Of a stretch of 64,000 nt of DNA, positions 27,709-36,275 are shown one piece after another. Source of the stretch: Bacteroidota bacterium. Lineage in GTDB: Bacteria; Bacteroidota; Bacteroidia; UBA8524. The stretch is from positions 212,970 through 276,969 of the forward strand of contig WBUH01000003.1 in assembly GCA_008933805.1 (NCBI GenBank), read 5' to 3'. Both the position numbers and the translations under genes were made by a program. The notes under the pieces were generated by a model. It saw only the letters and a program-made list of their open reading frames with translations. It was not told the DNA's origin and did not search any database. Positions within the stretch are counted from its first letter, which is position 1. Every line of letters begins with the position of its first letter.

Positions 27709-28496
27709 TAGTAACCATTATAGCCGGTACCATACTGCTTTTGCTGTTGGTATCCTTTATCGTGTTATTTTTATTCCTTCACCAACGACGGGCTTTTAAC
27801 CATAAACGCCAAGTACAAAAACTACAAGAAGAGTTTAGCCAAGCACAAATAGAGTTGCAAGAGCAAGTACTGGGCAGCGTATCGGCAGAAATTCATGACA
27901 ACTTAGGCCAAATGCTGTCGGTAATAAAGCTTAACCTATCAAAGCTTAGCCGCATGGTTAAAGGTCAGGAGGAAGAAGAACTTATTGGCTTGGTACGAAC
28001 TCAGGTATCGGGCGTAATCAGCGATATGCGCAGCATATCAAAAACCCTTTCGCAAGATTTTATTTCGGATTTTGGGCTGTATGAAGCGCTGAGACTCGAA
28101 ATGGACAGGGTGCAGAACACCGGATTTCTGAAAACTGAATTAACCACTGAGGGCGAACCTGAGAAGTTTAACCCTAAAATGGAAATTGTACTCTTTAGGA
28201 TTACCCAAGAACTTATTAATAATACTATTAAACACGCCGAAGCAACCACACTTACCGTAAATTTAAACTATAGTACAGACGTATTGGTGATGACGGTGAC
28301 TGATGACGGCAAGGGATTTGACCCATCGGCAGTAACACAAAGGGCCGCAGGCGATTCGGGCAATGGGTTAAAGAATATGCAGAACAGGGTGAAAATTATC
28401 GGCGGATTATTAACTTTGGAGAGTTCTGGAGATACCGGCACAAGGGTAAAAATTGAAATAAACACACAAAAAAGCCCTATTGTGCAACCTAAATAA
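27684..28496 (+). CDS. Sensorless membrane histidine kinase of the NarX/LiaS (HisKA_3) type
   Basis: 270 residues starting at GTG inside the end of the membrane protein gene. One membrane helix (about 8-32, IIVTIIAGTILLLLLVSFIV) leads straight into a short coil and a HisKA_3 domain with phospho-accepting H71 in SAEIHDNLGQMLSV. The HATPase domain has the N box ELINNTIKHAEATT, the G1-like TDDGKGFDPSA and the G2-like GNGLKNMQNRVKIIGG. There is no extracellular or GAF/PAS sensor, so input must come from a partner. A LuxR-type response regulator gene follows 20 nt later and is its likely target. Same cluster as the genes at 26680 and 27061. Confidence 0.92.
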   Translation: MQTPESEIIVTIIAGTILLLLLVSFIVLFLFLHQRRAFNHKRQVQKLQEEFSQAQIELQEQVLGSVSAEIHDNLGQMLSVIKLNLSKLSRMVKGQEEEELIGLVRTQVSGVISDMRSISKTLSQDFISDFGLYEALRLEMDRVQNTGFLKTELTTEGEPEKFNPKMEIVLFRITQELINNTIKHAEATTLTVNLNYSTDVLVMTVTDDGKGFDPSAVTQRAAGDSGNGLKNMQNRVKIIGGLLTLESSGDTGTRVKIEINTQKSPIVQPK

Positions 28497-28516
28497 ACAA
28501 ATAGTACCTAACCTAT

Positions 28517-29173
28517 ATGGCCATAAAAATTGCTTTGGTTGACGACCATACCTTGTTCCGTAGGGCGTTGGCCGGTTTAATAGAATCTGACGACAAATAC
28601 GAAATACTTTTTGAGGCCGAAAGCGGCAACCAACTTTTTGATTTGATTGACGAAAAGGGAGAACCCGATATTGTGCTTTTGGATGTGAATATGCCCGGAC
28701 AAGACGGCTATACAGTTGCCGGAAAGTTGCGCAAAAACAACCCAACGGTGCGTATTATAGCAGTAACTATGAATGATGATGAGCCTGCTATCATCAAAAT
28801 GATTAAACTGGGTGCAAGGGGCTATGTACTTAAAGACTCAGAACCTGAGGAATTGCTTACGGCCTTAGAAGATGTGCACACTAAAGGTTATTATTACTCT
28901 GATTATGTTTCAAAAACAATGGCTAACTCAATTAACTACCACACCAAGTGGGACAAAGAGGCCAGCACCATTGAAAAACTTACCCAGCGTGAAATAAACT
29001 TCTTAGAACTTGTTTGCCACGATTACTCATACAAGGATATTGCCGAGCGTATGAACGTGAGCGTGCGTACTGTAGATGGTTACCGCGACTCTCTATTCCA
29101 AAAAATAAACGTTCGTACCCGTGTTGGGTTGGTAATCTTTGCCATTAAAAACGGCATTGTAAAAATTGTATAA
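28517..29173 (+). CDS. NarL/LuxR-family response regulator
   Basis: 218 residues. The receiver domain (1-120) has the acidic pair in ALVDDHTLFRRAL, phospho-accepting D56 in DIVLLDVNMPGQDG, the switch Thr in VTMNDDEP and Lys in VLKDSEPEELL. The C-terminal LuxR-type helix-turn-helix (about 155-215) carries LTQREINFLELVCHDYSYKD and IAERMNVSVRTVDGYRDSLF. It is the output of the kinase encoded 20 nt upstream. Its target genes are unknown; the neighbouring small protein gene at 26680 or the palindromes upstream of it are possible targets. Confidence 0.94.
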   Translation: MAIKIALVDDHTLFRRALAGLIESDDKYEILFEAESGNQLFDLIDEKGEPDIVLLDVNMPGQDGYTVAGKLRKNNPTVRIIAVTMNDDEPAIIKMIKLGARGYVLKDSEPEELLTALEDVHTKGYYYSDYVSKTMANSINYHTKWDKEASTIEKLTQREINFLELVCHDYSYKDIAERMNVSVRTVDGYRDSLFQKINVRTRVGLVIFAIKNGIVKIV

Positions 29174-29316
29174 CACGCACTATTAGCAGCCTTCCTACTT
29201 CTCTTTACCCCGTAAAGAGTACATTTACTTTTCACTAAACAATGGTATTAAAGCGATAGTTAGCTGCCACTTGGCACATAAATAGCTATGCACTTGACAC
29301 CCGCGATTAATCCCCC

Positions 29317-29324
29317 TACTTTTG
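29317..29324 (+). promoter_or_regulatory. -7 box (TACTTTTG) of a probably leaderless mRNA
   Basis: TACTTTTG ends 4 nt before the ATG at 29329, so transcription should start at or within a base or two of the start codon. Confidence 0.6.
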
Positions 29325-29328
29325 AGCC

Positions 29329-31494
29329 ATGCTCCCCGATTCAGAAAATGCCCTTTTTGATATAGCCTTTGATGTTGTAAACAATACTGCCTGTAACCTT
29401 TTTTTAACCGGAAAAGCGGGAACAGGTAAAACCACTTTTCTTAAATACGTACAACAACATACGCGCAAACAAACTGTAACTACGGCACCCACGGGAGTTG
29501 CAGCTATTAATGCGGGCGGAGTTACGCTGCATTCATTTTTTCAATTACCGTTCATCCCCTATATCTCCGAAGGTTTCTTTAACAACGGAGCAACTACCAA
29601 CCGCCACGATTTACTTAGTAAAATCCGTTTTAACAGCGATAAAATAGGTCTGCTCAAAGACCTTGAACTGCTGATTATTGACGAAGTGAGTATGCTGCGG
29701 GCGGATATGCTGGATGCTATTGACGATATTTTGCGTCACTATCGCCAAAACCGTAGCACCCCGTTTGGCGGTGTGCAAGTGTTATTAATAGGTGATTTGT
29801 TTCAGCTTCCACCCGTGGTGAGTGATAGCGAGTGGCCTTTATTACGCAACGAATACGAAAGTCCCTTCTTTTTTAGCGCAAAGGTGATACGTGATAACCC
29901 TCCGCTGTTTATTGAACTGAAAAAGATATACCGCCAAAACGAGGAACGTTTTATCAACCTGCTGAATAATATACGAAACAACGAGGTTGAAGAGTGGGAC
30001 TTACAATTGCTGGAAGAACACTACCAGCCCGAAATGCAGGATGCTTCGGAAAATACAATTACCCTTTGCACCCACAACTATAAAGCCGACCAAATAAACC
30101 AGCAACAGCTTAACCAATTAGACGGAGAACTGTACACGTTTACTGCCGATGTGAAAGGAGATTTTTCAGACAAGGCCTACCCTACTGAGGAAAAACTGAC
30201 GCTAAAAGTTGGGGCACAGGTAATGTTTATTAAAAACGATGTTGAAAAACGCTATTTCAACGGAAAACTGGCTACAGTTAAAGCAATCAGCGATGGCAAA
30301 ATAACCCTTGAACTGGAAGGCAGCGGCACCGAGTTACAACTTGAAAAAGAGAAGTGGCAAAACATCCGCTACAAAGTAAACAACGATACCAACCGAATTG
30401 AAGAAGAAGAAATAGGCAGTTTCACACAATACCCCGTTAGGCTGGCGTGGGCCATCACCATTCACAAAAGTCAGGGGCTAACCTTTGACAGGGCTGTGAT
30501 TGATGCAGGCCAGTCGTTTGCCGCAGGGCAAGTATATGTGGCACTAAGCCGTTGTCGCACACTTGACGGCGTTACCCTGCTATCGCGCATTAGCGGGCAA
30601 AGTATAAAAAGCGACGAACGCATTATACAGTTTGCCACCCAAGAAAACAGCATGGACGAGGTATTACGTGTGCTGGAGCAAGAAAAGCCTGCCTATGCCG
30701 CCCAAGTGCTTATCAATACCTTTAGCTGGGATAAACTGCTTAGCCGCTTAAATGCGTTTTACGAAATCACCCGTGCAAAAAACCTTCCTGAAAAAGAAAA
30801 ACTTCACGTGCTGGTGCGCGGTATGGTTGAAAAAGCAGCCGAACAAAACGAGGTAGCGGGCAAGTTTATGGCACAGCTAAAATACATTTTCCATAACAAG
30901 CCTATTGACGAAACCTTGCTAAACGAGCGCGTTACCAAAGCCAAACAGTACTTTGCCAACACTCTTAACAATGATATTGTGAGTGTGATTACCGAAATAC
31001 ACTCGCTACTGAAATTGAAACCTAAGGTAAAACAATACTTAGGCGATTTGGCTGAGCTGGAGAAACTGGTATGGGCCAAAATACGCGATATTGAAAAAAT
31101 AACTTTCGGCGATATGCACTTTGAAGTGCCTACTCTGCAAGCACCCGTTGAAAAAATCACCGTAGAAAAAGGTAAAAAGGCTGAGAAGGGCGAAAGCAAC
31201 CGCATCACACTTGGATTATACAAAGAAGGGAAAACAGTCTCAGAAATTGCCGCAGAACGCAGCATGGCCGAAAGCACCATCGAAGGCCATTTGGCCGAAT
31301 ACATAAGCACGGGCGAGGTGAATATTCTTGATTTTATGAGCAGTGAATTGCTTGACCAGCTTACCCGCTTGATTAATGAATTGGGTGGCGACCAAGCAAA
31401 ACCCATTAAAGAAGAATTAGGAGATTCGGTTTCGTACGGGCAAATACGCATGGCCGTTAACTACCTTAAAGCAAAACATATTGCAGCCGGATAA
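29329..31494 (+). CDS. Pif1/RecD-like superfamily 1 helicase with C-terminal HTH domain
   Basis: 721 residues. The N-terminal ATPase part has Walker A FLTGKAGTGKTTFLKYV (about 26-41), Walker B LLIIDEVSMLRADML (about 117), GDLFQLPPV (motif III, GDxxQLPP) and the C-terminal helicase motif WAITIHKSQGLTFDRAVIDA with YVALSRCR (motifs V-VI). This set is that of the Pif1/RecD2-type 5'-3' DNA helicases. After about residue 440 comes a helical region, then a winged/HTH module near 625-670 (TLGLYKEGKTVSEIAAERSM, AESTIEGHLAEYI), as in the HTH_40-type helicase C-termini. It probably acts on replication forks or G-quadruplex DNA. Followed 17 nt later by an O-methyltransferase promoter. Confidence 0.9.
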   Translation: MLPDSENALFDIAFDVVNNTACNLFLTGKAGTGKTTFLKYVQQHTRKQTVTTAPTGVAAINAGGVTLHSFFQLPFIPYISEGFFNNGATTNRHDLLSKIRFNSDKIGLLKDLELLIIDEVSMLRADMLDAIDDILRHYRQNRSTPFGGVQVLLIGDLFQLPPVVSDSEWPLLRNEYESPFFFSAKVIRDNPPLFIELKKIYRQNEERFINLLNNIRNNEVEEWDLQLLEEHYQPEMQDASENTITLCTHNYKADQINQQQLNQLDGELYTFTADVKGDFSDKAYPTEEKLTLKVGAQVMFIKNDVEKRYFNGKLATVKAISDGKITLELEGSGTELQLEKEKWQNIRYKVNNDTNRIEEEEIGSFTQYPVRLAWAITIHKSQGLTFDRAVIDAGQSFAAGQVYVALSRCRTLDGVTLLSRISGQSIKSDERIIQFATQENSMDEVLRVLEQEKPAYAAQVLINTFSWDKLLSRLNAFYEITRAKNLPEKEKLHVLVRGMVEKAAEQNEVAGKFMAQLKYIFHNKPIDETLLNERVTKAKQYFANTLNNDIVSVITEIHSLLKLKPKVKQYLGDLAELEKLVWAKIRDIEKITFGDMHFEVPTLQAPVEKITVEKGKKAEKGESNRITLGLYKEGKTVSEIAAERSMAESTIEGHLAEYISTGEVNILDFMSSELLDQLTRLINELGGDQAKPIKEELGDSVSYGQIRMAVNYLKAKHIAAG

Positions 31495-31506
31495 ATCCAT
31501 TCTCAA

Positions 31507-31514
31507 TACATTTG
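31507..31514 (+). promoter_or_regulatory. -7 box (TACATTTG) of the O-methyltransferase gene
   Basis: TACATTTG followed by C, 18 nt before the ATG at 31533. It overlaps a 20-bp inverted repeat at 31511-31530. Confidence 0.65.
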
Positions 31515-31530
31515 CAGTTACAACTGCAAA
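31511..31530. promoter_or_regulatory. Inverted repeat over the O-methyltransferase start region (candidate operator)
   Basis: TTTGCAGTT (31511-31519), a 2-nt AC spacer, and AACTGCAAA (31522-31530): a perfect 9+9 bp dyad. It covers the end of the -7 box, the expected transcription start and the leader up to 2 nt before the ATG. Confidence 0.45.
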
Positions 31531-31532
31531 CT

Positions 31533-32201
31533 ATGGATAATACAATTTTTGAACAGGTAGATGGCTACATTGGCCAACTACTTGCCCCTGAAGACTCTGC
31601 TTTAAAAAACACCCTGCAATCATTAGCCAGTAATAATATTGACAACGCCAGCATTTCGCCCGTGCAAGGCAAACTGTTGCAAGTATTGGCCAAAATGTGC
31701 AATGCTAAAAACATTTTAGAGCTGGGCACATTGGGTGGTTATAGCACCATTTGGCTGGCAAGATCGGTCTCTCAAAACGGGAAAGTAGTCTCAATTGAGT
31801 ACAGCGAAGAACACGCCCTCATCGCCCAAAACAACATTAAAAACGCAGGACTTGAAAACACGGTTGAAATTCGTGTGGGCAATGCCTTGGATATTCTTCC
31901 TCAAATTGCCGCTGAACAGCGTGCCCCTTTTGATATGATTTTTATTGATGCCGACAAACCTCCTTATGTTGAGTACTTTGAATGGGCATTAAAACTGGCT
32001 AGACCCGGTACCATAATAGTTGCCGATAATATTATACGCAATGCCAAAGTACTTGATGCAAACAGCACCGATGAGAAAGTAAAAGGCGTACAGCGGTTTA
32101 ATACATGGCTTAGCAACTGCACCCAAGTTACAGCCACCATATTGCAAACCGTTGGAGCAAAGGAATACGATGGGATGGCTATTGCTGTGGTTAACCATTA
32201 A
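31533..32201 (+). CDS. SAM-dependent O-methyltransferase (COMT/family 3 type)
   Basis: 222 residues from ATG 31533; the in-frame TTG at 31512 lies inside the promoter box and is rejected. The fold is that of the caffeoyl-CoA/catechol O-methyltransferase family: motif I ILELGTLGGYSTIWLA (SAM-binding), SIEYSEEHALIAQNNIKNAG, then the metal-binding IFIDADKPPYVEYFEWAL with the DxD-like acid cluster, and IIVADNIIRNAKVLD. These enzymes need a divalent metal and methylate catechols or similar hydroxyls. The natural substrate is unknown. It lies 38 nt after the helicase gene but has its own promoter. Confidence 0.92.
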   Translation: MDNTIFEQVDGYIGQLLAPEDSALKNTLQSLASNNIDNASISPVQGKLLQVLAKMCNAKNILELGTLGGYSTIWLARSVSQNGKVVSIEYSEEHALIAQNNIKNAGLENTVEIRVGNALDILPQIAAEQRAPFDMIFIDADKPPYVEYFEWALKLARPGTIIVADNIIRNAKVLDANSTDEKVKGVQRFNTWLSNCTQVTATILQTVGAKEYDGMAIAVVNH

Positions 32202-32397
32202 TTGCCGTTAATAGATATTTTTCAATCATTCATCCGATAAAAAATTTTCTATGCCGTTTTGCTTTTCAGTAAAAAATCTTTCAAACCCTTAACTATCAAA
32301 GGATGTGACAGAAAATGAGTCTCTTTTCTCACCCCTTTTGAAAATATTTTTTTGGTTTTGCACATAAGATTGGCATTCAATTTGAAATATATCATGC
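32202..32397. other. Intergenic spacer upstream of the structured RNA
   Basis: 196 nt with no ORF. A weak promoter pair may lie at TTTG (32337-32340) and TAAGATTG (32365-32372, one mismatch to TAnnTTTG), which would start a transcript near 32378 just before the structured segment. The spacing of 24 nt is longer than the usual 19-21, so this is tentative. Confidence 0.35.
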
Positions 32398-32502
32398 AAC
32401 GGTTCGATGGGATATCGCCCCGTTAAACTATTAAGCAACAATCAGCTTAGTAATTGGTTTATAGGTTAGTTTCCCCGTTACAACCATGTGACGGGGTTTT
32501 TT
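32398..32502 (+). ncRNA. Structured leader or small RNA with three hairpins and a terminator
   Basis: About 105 nt. Hairpin 1 (32398-32424): AACGG pairs with CCGTT, and inside it CGAT pairs with ATCG around loop GGGAT. Hairpin 2 (about 32431-32450): TTAAGC with GCTTAG. Hairpin 3 (32473-32496): CCCCGTTACA with TGTGACGGGG (one U-G pair), loop ACCA, followed by six T, an intrinsic terminator. The sequence CCCCGT occurs both in hairpin 1 (32418-32423) and in the terminator (32473-32478), so ACGGGG (32491-32496) could pair with either one. It ends 36 nt before a T9SS protein gene that lacks an obvious promoter box, which suits an attenuator, though an independent small RNA fits too. Confidence 0.5.
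32473..32502 (+). terminator. Intrinsic terminator ending the structured RNA
   Basis: CCCCGTTACA (32473-32482), loop ACCA, TGTGACGGGG (32487-32496), then TTTTTT. Confidence 0.85.
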
Positions 32503-32538
32503 CGTTATAGGGACATATTAAACTAATTGTTACCTATT

Positions 32539-34074
32539 ATGACAAAGCTCTATTCTTTATCTGCATTACTTTTCGCCTTAGTAATTGGCACAATACATGG
32601 CGTAGCCCAACCTGTTGTTTCGGCCACAATAGAAGCAAATAATGTAAAAGCCCAAGCTAATACAGCAGGCTTACTATTTAATAATATAGGTTTAGGCAGT
32701 GGGGCATTTATAGCCCCAAAAGGTCCCGGCGGCCCATCATCAATATACGCTTCAACGCTTTGGATAGGCGGGCTTGATAACGGCGGCAACCTACACATGG
32801 CTGCGCAAACTTATCGCCAAGCGGGAAACGATTTCCACAGCGGGCCTATTGACCAACTAGCAGGAACACCCGTGAATTCGGTAGCTTTTGATTCTTTATG
32901 GCGCATTACAAAAGCCGATTATCTTTCTGCCCGTCAAGGGGTTTGGACAGACAACTTGCGTAGATGGCCTGTATCATACACTACTGCTAATGGCACTTAC
33001 AAACTAGCTCCTTTTCACGATGCCAATAACGATGGCAAAATGGATGTTAGCGGTGGTTTAGAATACCCCATCTTCCCCGGTGATGAAGCACTCTTTTTTG
33101 TATATAATGATAAAACCCTTCACGGAGAAACAAGCGGCAGCCAATTAGGTGTTGAAGTAGCCGGTTTTATGTATCAACTAAAAAGCGCCACTAACGAGTA
33201 TTTAAACAATACCGTGTTTGTTGATTACTACATCACCAACAAAAGTTCAAACGCATACTATGATGTGCTTGCGGGTATTTGGACAGATTTTGACTTGGGT
33301 AATTATGCTGATGACCGCATCGGATCCGATTCTGCACGCAATATGTATTATGCCTACAACGGCGACGATAACGACGAAGGAGTAATAGGTTACGGTACTA
33401 CTCCTGCTGCAATGTGTGTGATGTTTATTAACCAACCTATGTATGCTACAATGGGATACGGTAGCGACTTTAGTGTAATTGGCAACCCTATGTTGGCCGA
33501 ACAGTACTACGGCTACACACGCGGTATTTGGAAAGACGGCAGCCCGCTTACTTACGGAGGCAACGGCTACAACACAGGCTCACGCACCCGTTATACGCTT
33601 AGTGGAAACCCTTGTGCTAATACCGGTTGGACTGAACAAAATTCAGGAGTTGGAGCCGGAGACAGGCGTATGCTTGGCTCGGTAAACTTAGATACCCTGT
33701 TGCCCGGAGGCGTTAAAAAAATATCACTAGCCTACTTATGGAGTAGAGCTGCTACGGGCGGAGCAAAAGGAAGTCTTTGCAAAATGTTTGACCAAGCCGA
33801 TAGCCTTATCAACTGGACAAATAACAACCCTCCCCTTTCAGTAAAAAATCCCGCTACTGAAACTGTTAAAATTTATCCCAACCCTGCAACAAGCGCAGTA
33901 ACCATCGAAACCGAGGAAGAAAATATTAAGGTTTCACTGTTTGATATTAGTGGTCGTGAGGTGTTATTATCCACCCAAAAAACAATAGATATTTCAGGCT
34001 TAACAAAAGGTATTTATGTGGTACGCGGTACTGCAGGTACTACCTATATCAGCCAAAAAATACTGGTCCAGTAA
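32539..34074 (+). CDS. Secreted protein with T9SS C-terminal sorting domain (paralogue A)
   Basis: 511 residues from MTKLYSLSALLFALVIGTIH, a signal peptide; the frame opens 4 codons earlier. The body, about residues 25-430, belongs to no family I can name. It contains repeated motifs such as STLWIGGLDNGGNLHMAAQT, FHSGPIDQLAG and FVDYYITNKSSNAYYDVLAG, which have counterparts in the protein at 36276. The last 75 residues are a T9SS type A sorting domain (KIYPNPATSAVTIETEE, VSLFDISGREVLLS, ISGLTKGIYVVRG, SQKILVQ), so it is exported through the outer membrane. It follows a structured RNA and ends at its own terminator. The body has the look of a beta-rich surface protein. Confidence 0.85.
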   Translation: MTKLYSLSALLFALVIGTIHGVAQPVVSATIEANNVKAQANTAGLLFNNIGLGSGAFIAPKGPGGPSSIYASTLWIGGLDNGGNLHMAAQTYRQAGNDFHSGPIDQLAGTPVNSVAFDSLWRITKADYLSARQGVWTDNLRRWPVSYTTANGTYKLAPFHDANNDGKMDVSGGLEYPIFPGDEALFFVYNDKTLHGETSGSQLGVEVAGFMYQLKSATNEYLNNTVFVDYYITNKSSNAYYDVLAGIWTDFDLGNYADDRIGSDSARNMYYAYNGDDNDEGVIGYGTTPAAMCVMFINQPMYATMGYGSDFSVIGNPMLAEQYYGYTRGIWKDGSPLTYGGNGYNTGSRTRYTLSGNPCANTGWTEQNSGVGAGDRRMLGSVNLDTLLPGGVKKISLAYLWSRAATGGAKGSLCKMFDQADSLINWTNNNPPLSVKNPATETVKIYPNPATSAVTIETEEENIKVSLFDISGREVLLSTQKTIDISGLTKGIYVVRGTAGTTYISQKILVQ

Positions 34075-34100
34075 ATTTTTCATTTCTTATTGGTTTCTTT

Positions 34101-34128
34101 AAAACCTGCTCTACGGGGCAGGTTTTTT
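34101..34128 (+). terminator. Intrinsic terminator after T9SS paralogue A
   Basis: AAAACCTGC (34101-34109) with GCAGGTTTT (34118-34126), loop of 8 nt, then T-rich sequence. Confidence 0.85.
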
Positions 34129-34215
34129 ATTTTTGTATTTAATCCCCTGTTTCACAGGCAACATTTTACCTGTTTTGTTGTATCTTGTAGAAAATTACCC
34201 TGGGGAAAAGAGCTC

Positions 34216-34785
34216 ATGACCGAAGAGGAGTTGATAAAAGGATGCATACGGGAAGACCGCACTTGTCAGCAAAAGTTATATAAAACTTATGCAGGCAAGA
34301 TGTTGGTGGTGTGCCTTCGGTATTGCAGGAGCAGGCAGGAAGCAGAGGATATTTTGCAAGACGGTTTTATACGGGTATTTGACAACATAAAAAAATTCTC
34401 TTTCAACGGTTCGTTTGAAGGATGGGTGAGAAGGATAATGATTAACTGCGCGTTGCGCAACTATCGCAAAAGCAGTTATCAAAAAGAGCAGATTGGAATA
34501 GCCGATGATTACGATATACCTGAAGACACAGGAGTATATGATAAGTTATCGGAAAAGGAGTTGATGGTGATGATAAACGACTTACCCGAAGGGTATAAAA
34601 TGGTTTTTAACCTTTATGCCATTGAGGGATATAGTCACAAAGAAATTGCTGATACGCTGGGCATAAACGAAGGGACGTCGCGCTCGCAATTAAATAAGGC
34701 ACGTAAGCAATTGCAAAAAAAATTATACGATACAAAAGGCTTTAAGGAACCTGCTGAACAAGCAGATAAAATTTTGACAGAATGA
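34216..34785 (+). CDS. ECF-family sigma-70 factor
   Basis: 189 residues from the ATG at 34216; the frame runs 42 codons further upstream, but MTEEELIKGCIREDRTCQQK is the conserved family start. Region 2 (about 25-90) has YAGKMLVVCLRYCRSRQEAE, DILQDGFIRVFDNIKKF and FEGWVRRIMINCALRNYRKS. Region 4 (about 120-180) has PEGYKMVFNLYAIEGYSHKE and IADTLGINEGTSRSQLNKAR. There is no region 3, as usual for ECF factors. Its stop overlaps the start of the next gene (ATGA), so the two are translated together and the partner is the likely anti-sigma factor. Confidence 0.94.
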   Translation: MTEEELIKGCIREDRTCQQKLYKTYAGKMLVVCLRYCRSRQEAEDILQDGFIRVFDNIKKFSFNGSFEGWVRRIMINCALRNYRKSSYQKEQIGIADDYDIPEDTGVYDKLSEKELMVMINDLPEGYKMVFNLYAIEGYSHKEIADTLGINEGTSRSQLNKARKQLQKKLYDTKGFKEPAEQADKILTE

Positions 34786-36251
34786 GTATGGAGACTAATA
34801 AGATTGATGAACTGTTCAGGAGTAAGTTGGGCGATTATTCGTTAGACGCACCTGACCATGTTTGGAAGAGTATTGATGCAAAACGTACACCGCTGCACAA
34901 AGCGATAAACTACTTTAAACGTAGAAAAGCCGCTGTGGTCGGTGCATTCTTGCTAATTGCAGGCATTAGTGCTGCAGCATTTATTGGGTTTGGCCCCACT
35001 GCTGATACACAGCAAACGGCTGTAGTTACTTCGCAATCAACAACCACAACCCCTGTGGCCAATAGCGAAACAAGCGGCAGCAATGCAGCAGTAGCTACTA
35101 CTCCATCCGCTACTTCTGCTGAAAACCTTGCAAACACTAACACGCCTGCCACAAACAGTACTACTGTTTATACAACACCAAACCGCACAAATACCAACGA
35201 TGGAGGTAATACCCGCAACGGTGGCAACAACGGCGGCGGTACCGATGCAACTTCTCACACGGTAACACCCGCTACAAACCCAACACAATCAACTTCTTCA
35301 ACAGATAATAATACAACCCCTATAGTTACAACTTCTACTACTACAATAACTGATAACAGTACTCCGGCACTTACGAATGAAGAAAAAGAAGTAGTTGTTG
35401 CCGATGCACAACCTGTTTCTGAGCCGGTAGCAACCGCTAATAACGAAACCGAAGGCACCGAAGCTACTGATGCGGCTGAAAAAGCTAACAAACAAGCTAT
35501 TGAGCCTCAAAAACAACGTTGTAACAGCCTAACCGCTGATTTGTATGCAGGAATAGGTTTTGCAGGCCGCAGCTTAAACGCAAACGGTATTGGTGCAGGA
35601 TATTTTGCAGCTAAAAAACAAGCTGAAAGCTACACCCCTTCGTTCACTGTAGGCGCAAGGTTTAACTTAGACCTTAATAAATCAAAAACATTGAAGTTGC
35701 GCGTAGGCTTGCAATACACCCGTGTAGGTGAAAAATTGAACTACAACGCTGAACAAACCTATACCCGCACTCAAGTTTATATCGGTGATATTATCGACCC
35801 TGTAACCGGACAAGTAATTGGCCACACCGACCCTGAATACAGGCAAGTTACTGAAACCCGCAGGGTTGCTGTAAGTGCTAATAACTCGTACACCTTTATT
35901 GATGTACCCGTTCAGTTAGAGTACAGTTTCTTCAGAACTGAAAAATACAGCCTGTTTGCTACAGGTGGTGCCAGTGCAAACCTTCGCTTCTCACAACGCG
36001 GCAGCCAATTAAATACTGACTTAAGCGGTGCCCACGAGATACGCAGCAACAACCCTTACAAGCCAACAACAGGCCTAAGCCTATTGGCAGGTATCGGTGG
36101 CGAATATAAATTCAGCCCCATATCTAAATTCTCGTTGCTTGCCGAAGGAACTTACAGCCACGGTCTAACCAACGTAATGCAAAGCAATGCAGGTATGCGT
36201 CAAAGCTTCCGCACATTTAATGTAAGTGTTGGCCTTCGCTACCGTTTCTAA
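34782..36251 (+). CDS. Predicted dual-membrane-spanning anti-sigma factor / outer-membrane beta-barrel protein
   Basis: 489 residues. Residues 1-48 form a cytoplasmic acidic/basic segment (TNKIDELFRSKLGDYSLDAP, DHVWKSIDAK) like the sigma-binding N-termini of Bacteroidota anti-sigma factors. Residues 50-70 are one membrane helix (AAVVGAFLLIAGISAAAFIG). Residues about 75-245 are a Thr/Asn/Ser-rich, disordered linker. Residues about 250-489 are a PorT-like beta barrel (LTADLYAGIGFAGRS, KLRVGLQYTRVGEKL, YTFIDVPVQLEYSFFR, GLSLLAGIGGEYKFS) ending in GLRYRF, an outer-membrane C-terminal signature. One chain could thus reach from the cytoplasm to the outer membrane. This matches the architecture of the Dma anti-sigma factors reported in Bacteroides. 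Overlaps the sigma gene by ATGA. Confidence 0.82.
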   Translation: MSMETNKIDELFRSKLGDYSLDAPDHVWKSIDAKRTPLHKAINYFKRRKAAVVGAFLLIAGISAAAFIGFGPTADTQQTAVVTSQSTTTTPVANSETSGSNAAVATTPSATSAENLANTNTPATNSTTVYTTPNRTNTNDGGNTRNGGNNGGGTDATSHTVTPATNPTQSTSSTDNNTTPIVTTSTTTITDNSTPALTNEEKEVVVADAQPVSEPVATANNETEGTEATDAAEKANKQAIEPQKQRCNSLTADLYAGIGFAGRSLNANGIGAGYFAAKKQAESYTPSFTVGARFNLDLNKSKTLKLRVGLQYTRVGEKLNYNAEQTYTRTQVYIGDIIDPVTGQVIGHTDPEYRQVTETRRVAVSANNSYTFIDVPVQLEYSFFRTEKYSLFATGGASANLRFSQRGSQLNTDLSGAHEIRSNNPYKPTTGLSLLAGIGGEYKFSPISKFSLLAEGTYSHGLTNVMQSNAGMRQSFRTFNVSVGLRYRF

Positions 36252-36275
36252 CAAAAAAATACGTACTTAGCCCCT

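Noticed and set aside
32398..32424. tRNA-like T-loop (GGTTCGAT) near 32401
   Set aside because: No acceptor or anticodon arm can be folded around it; it is part of a hairpin.
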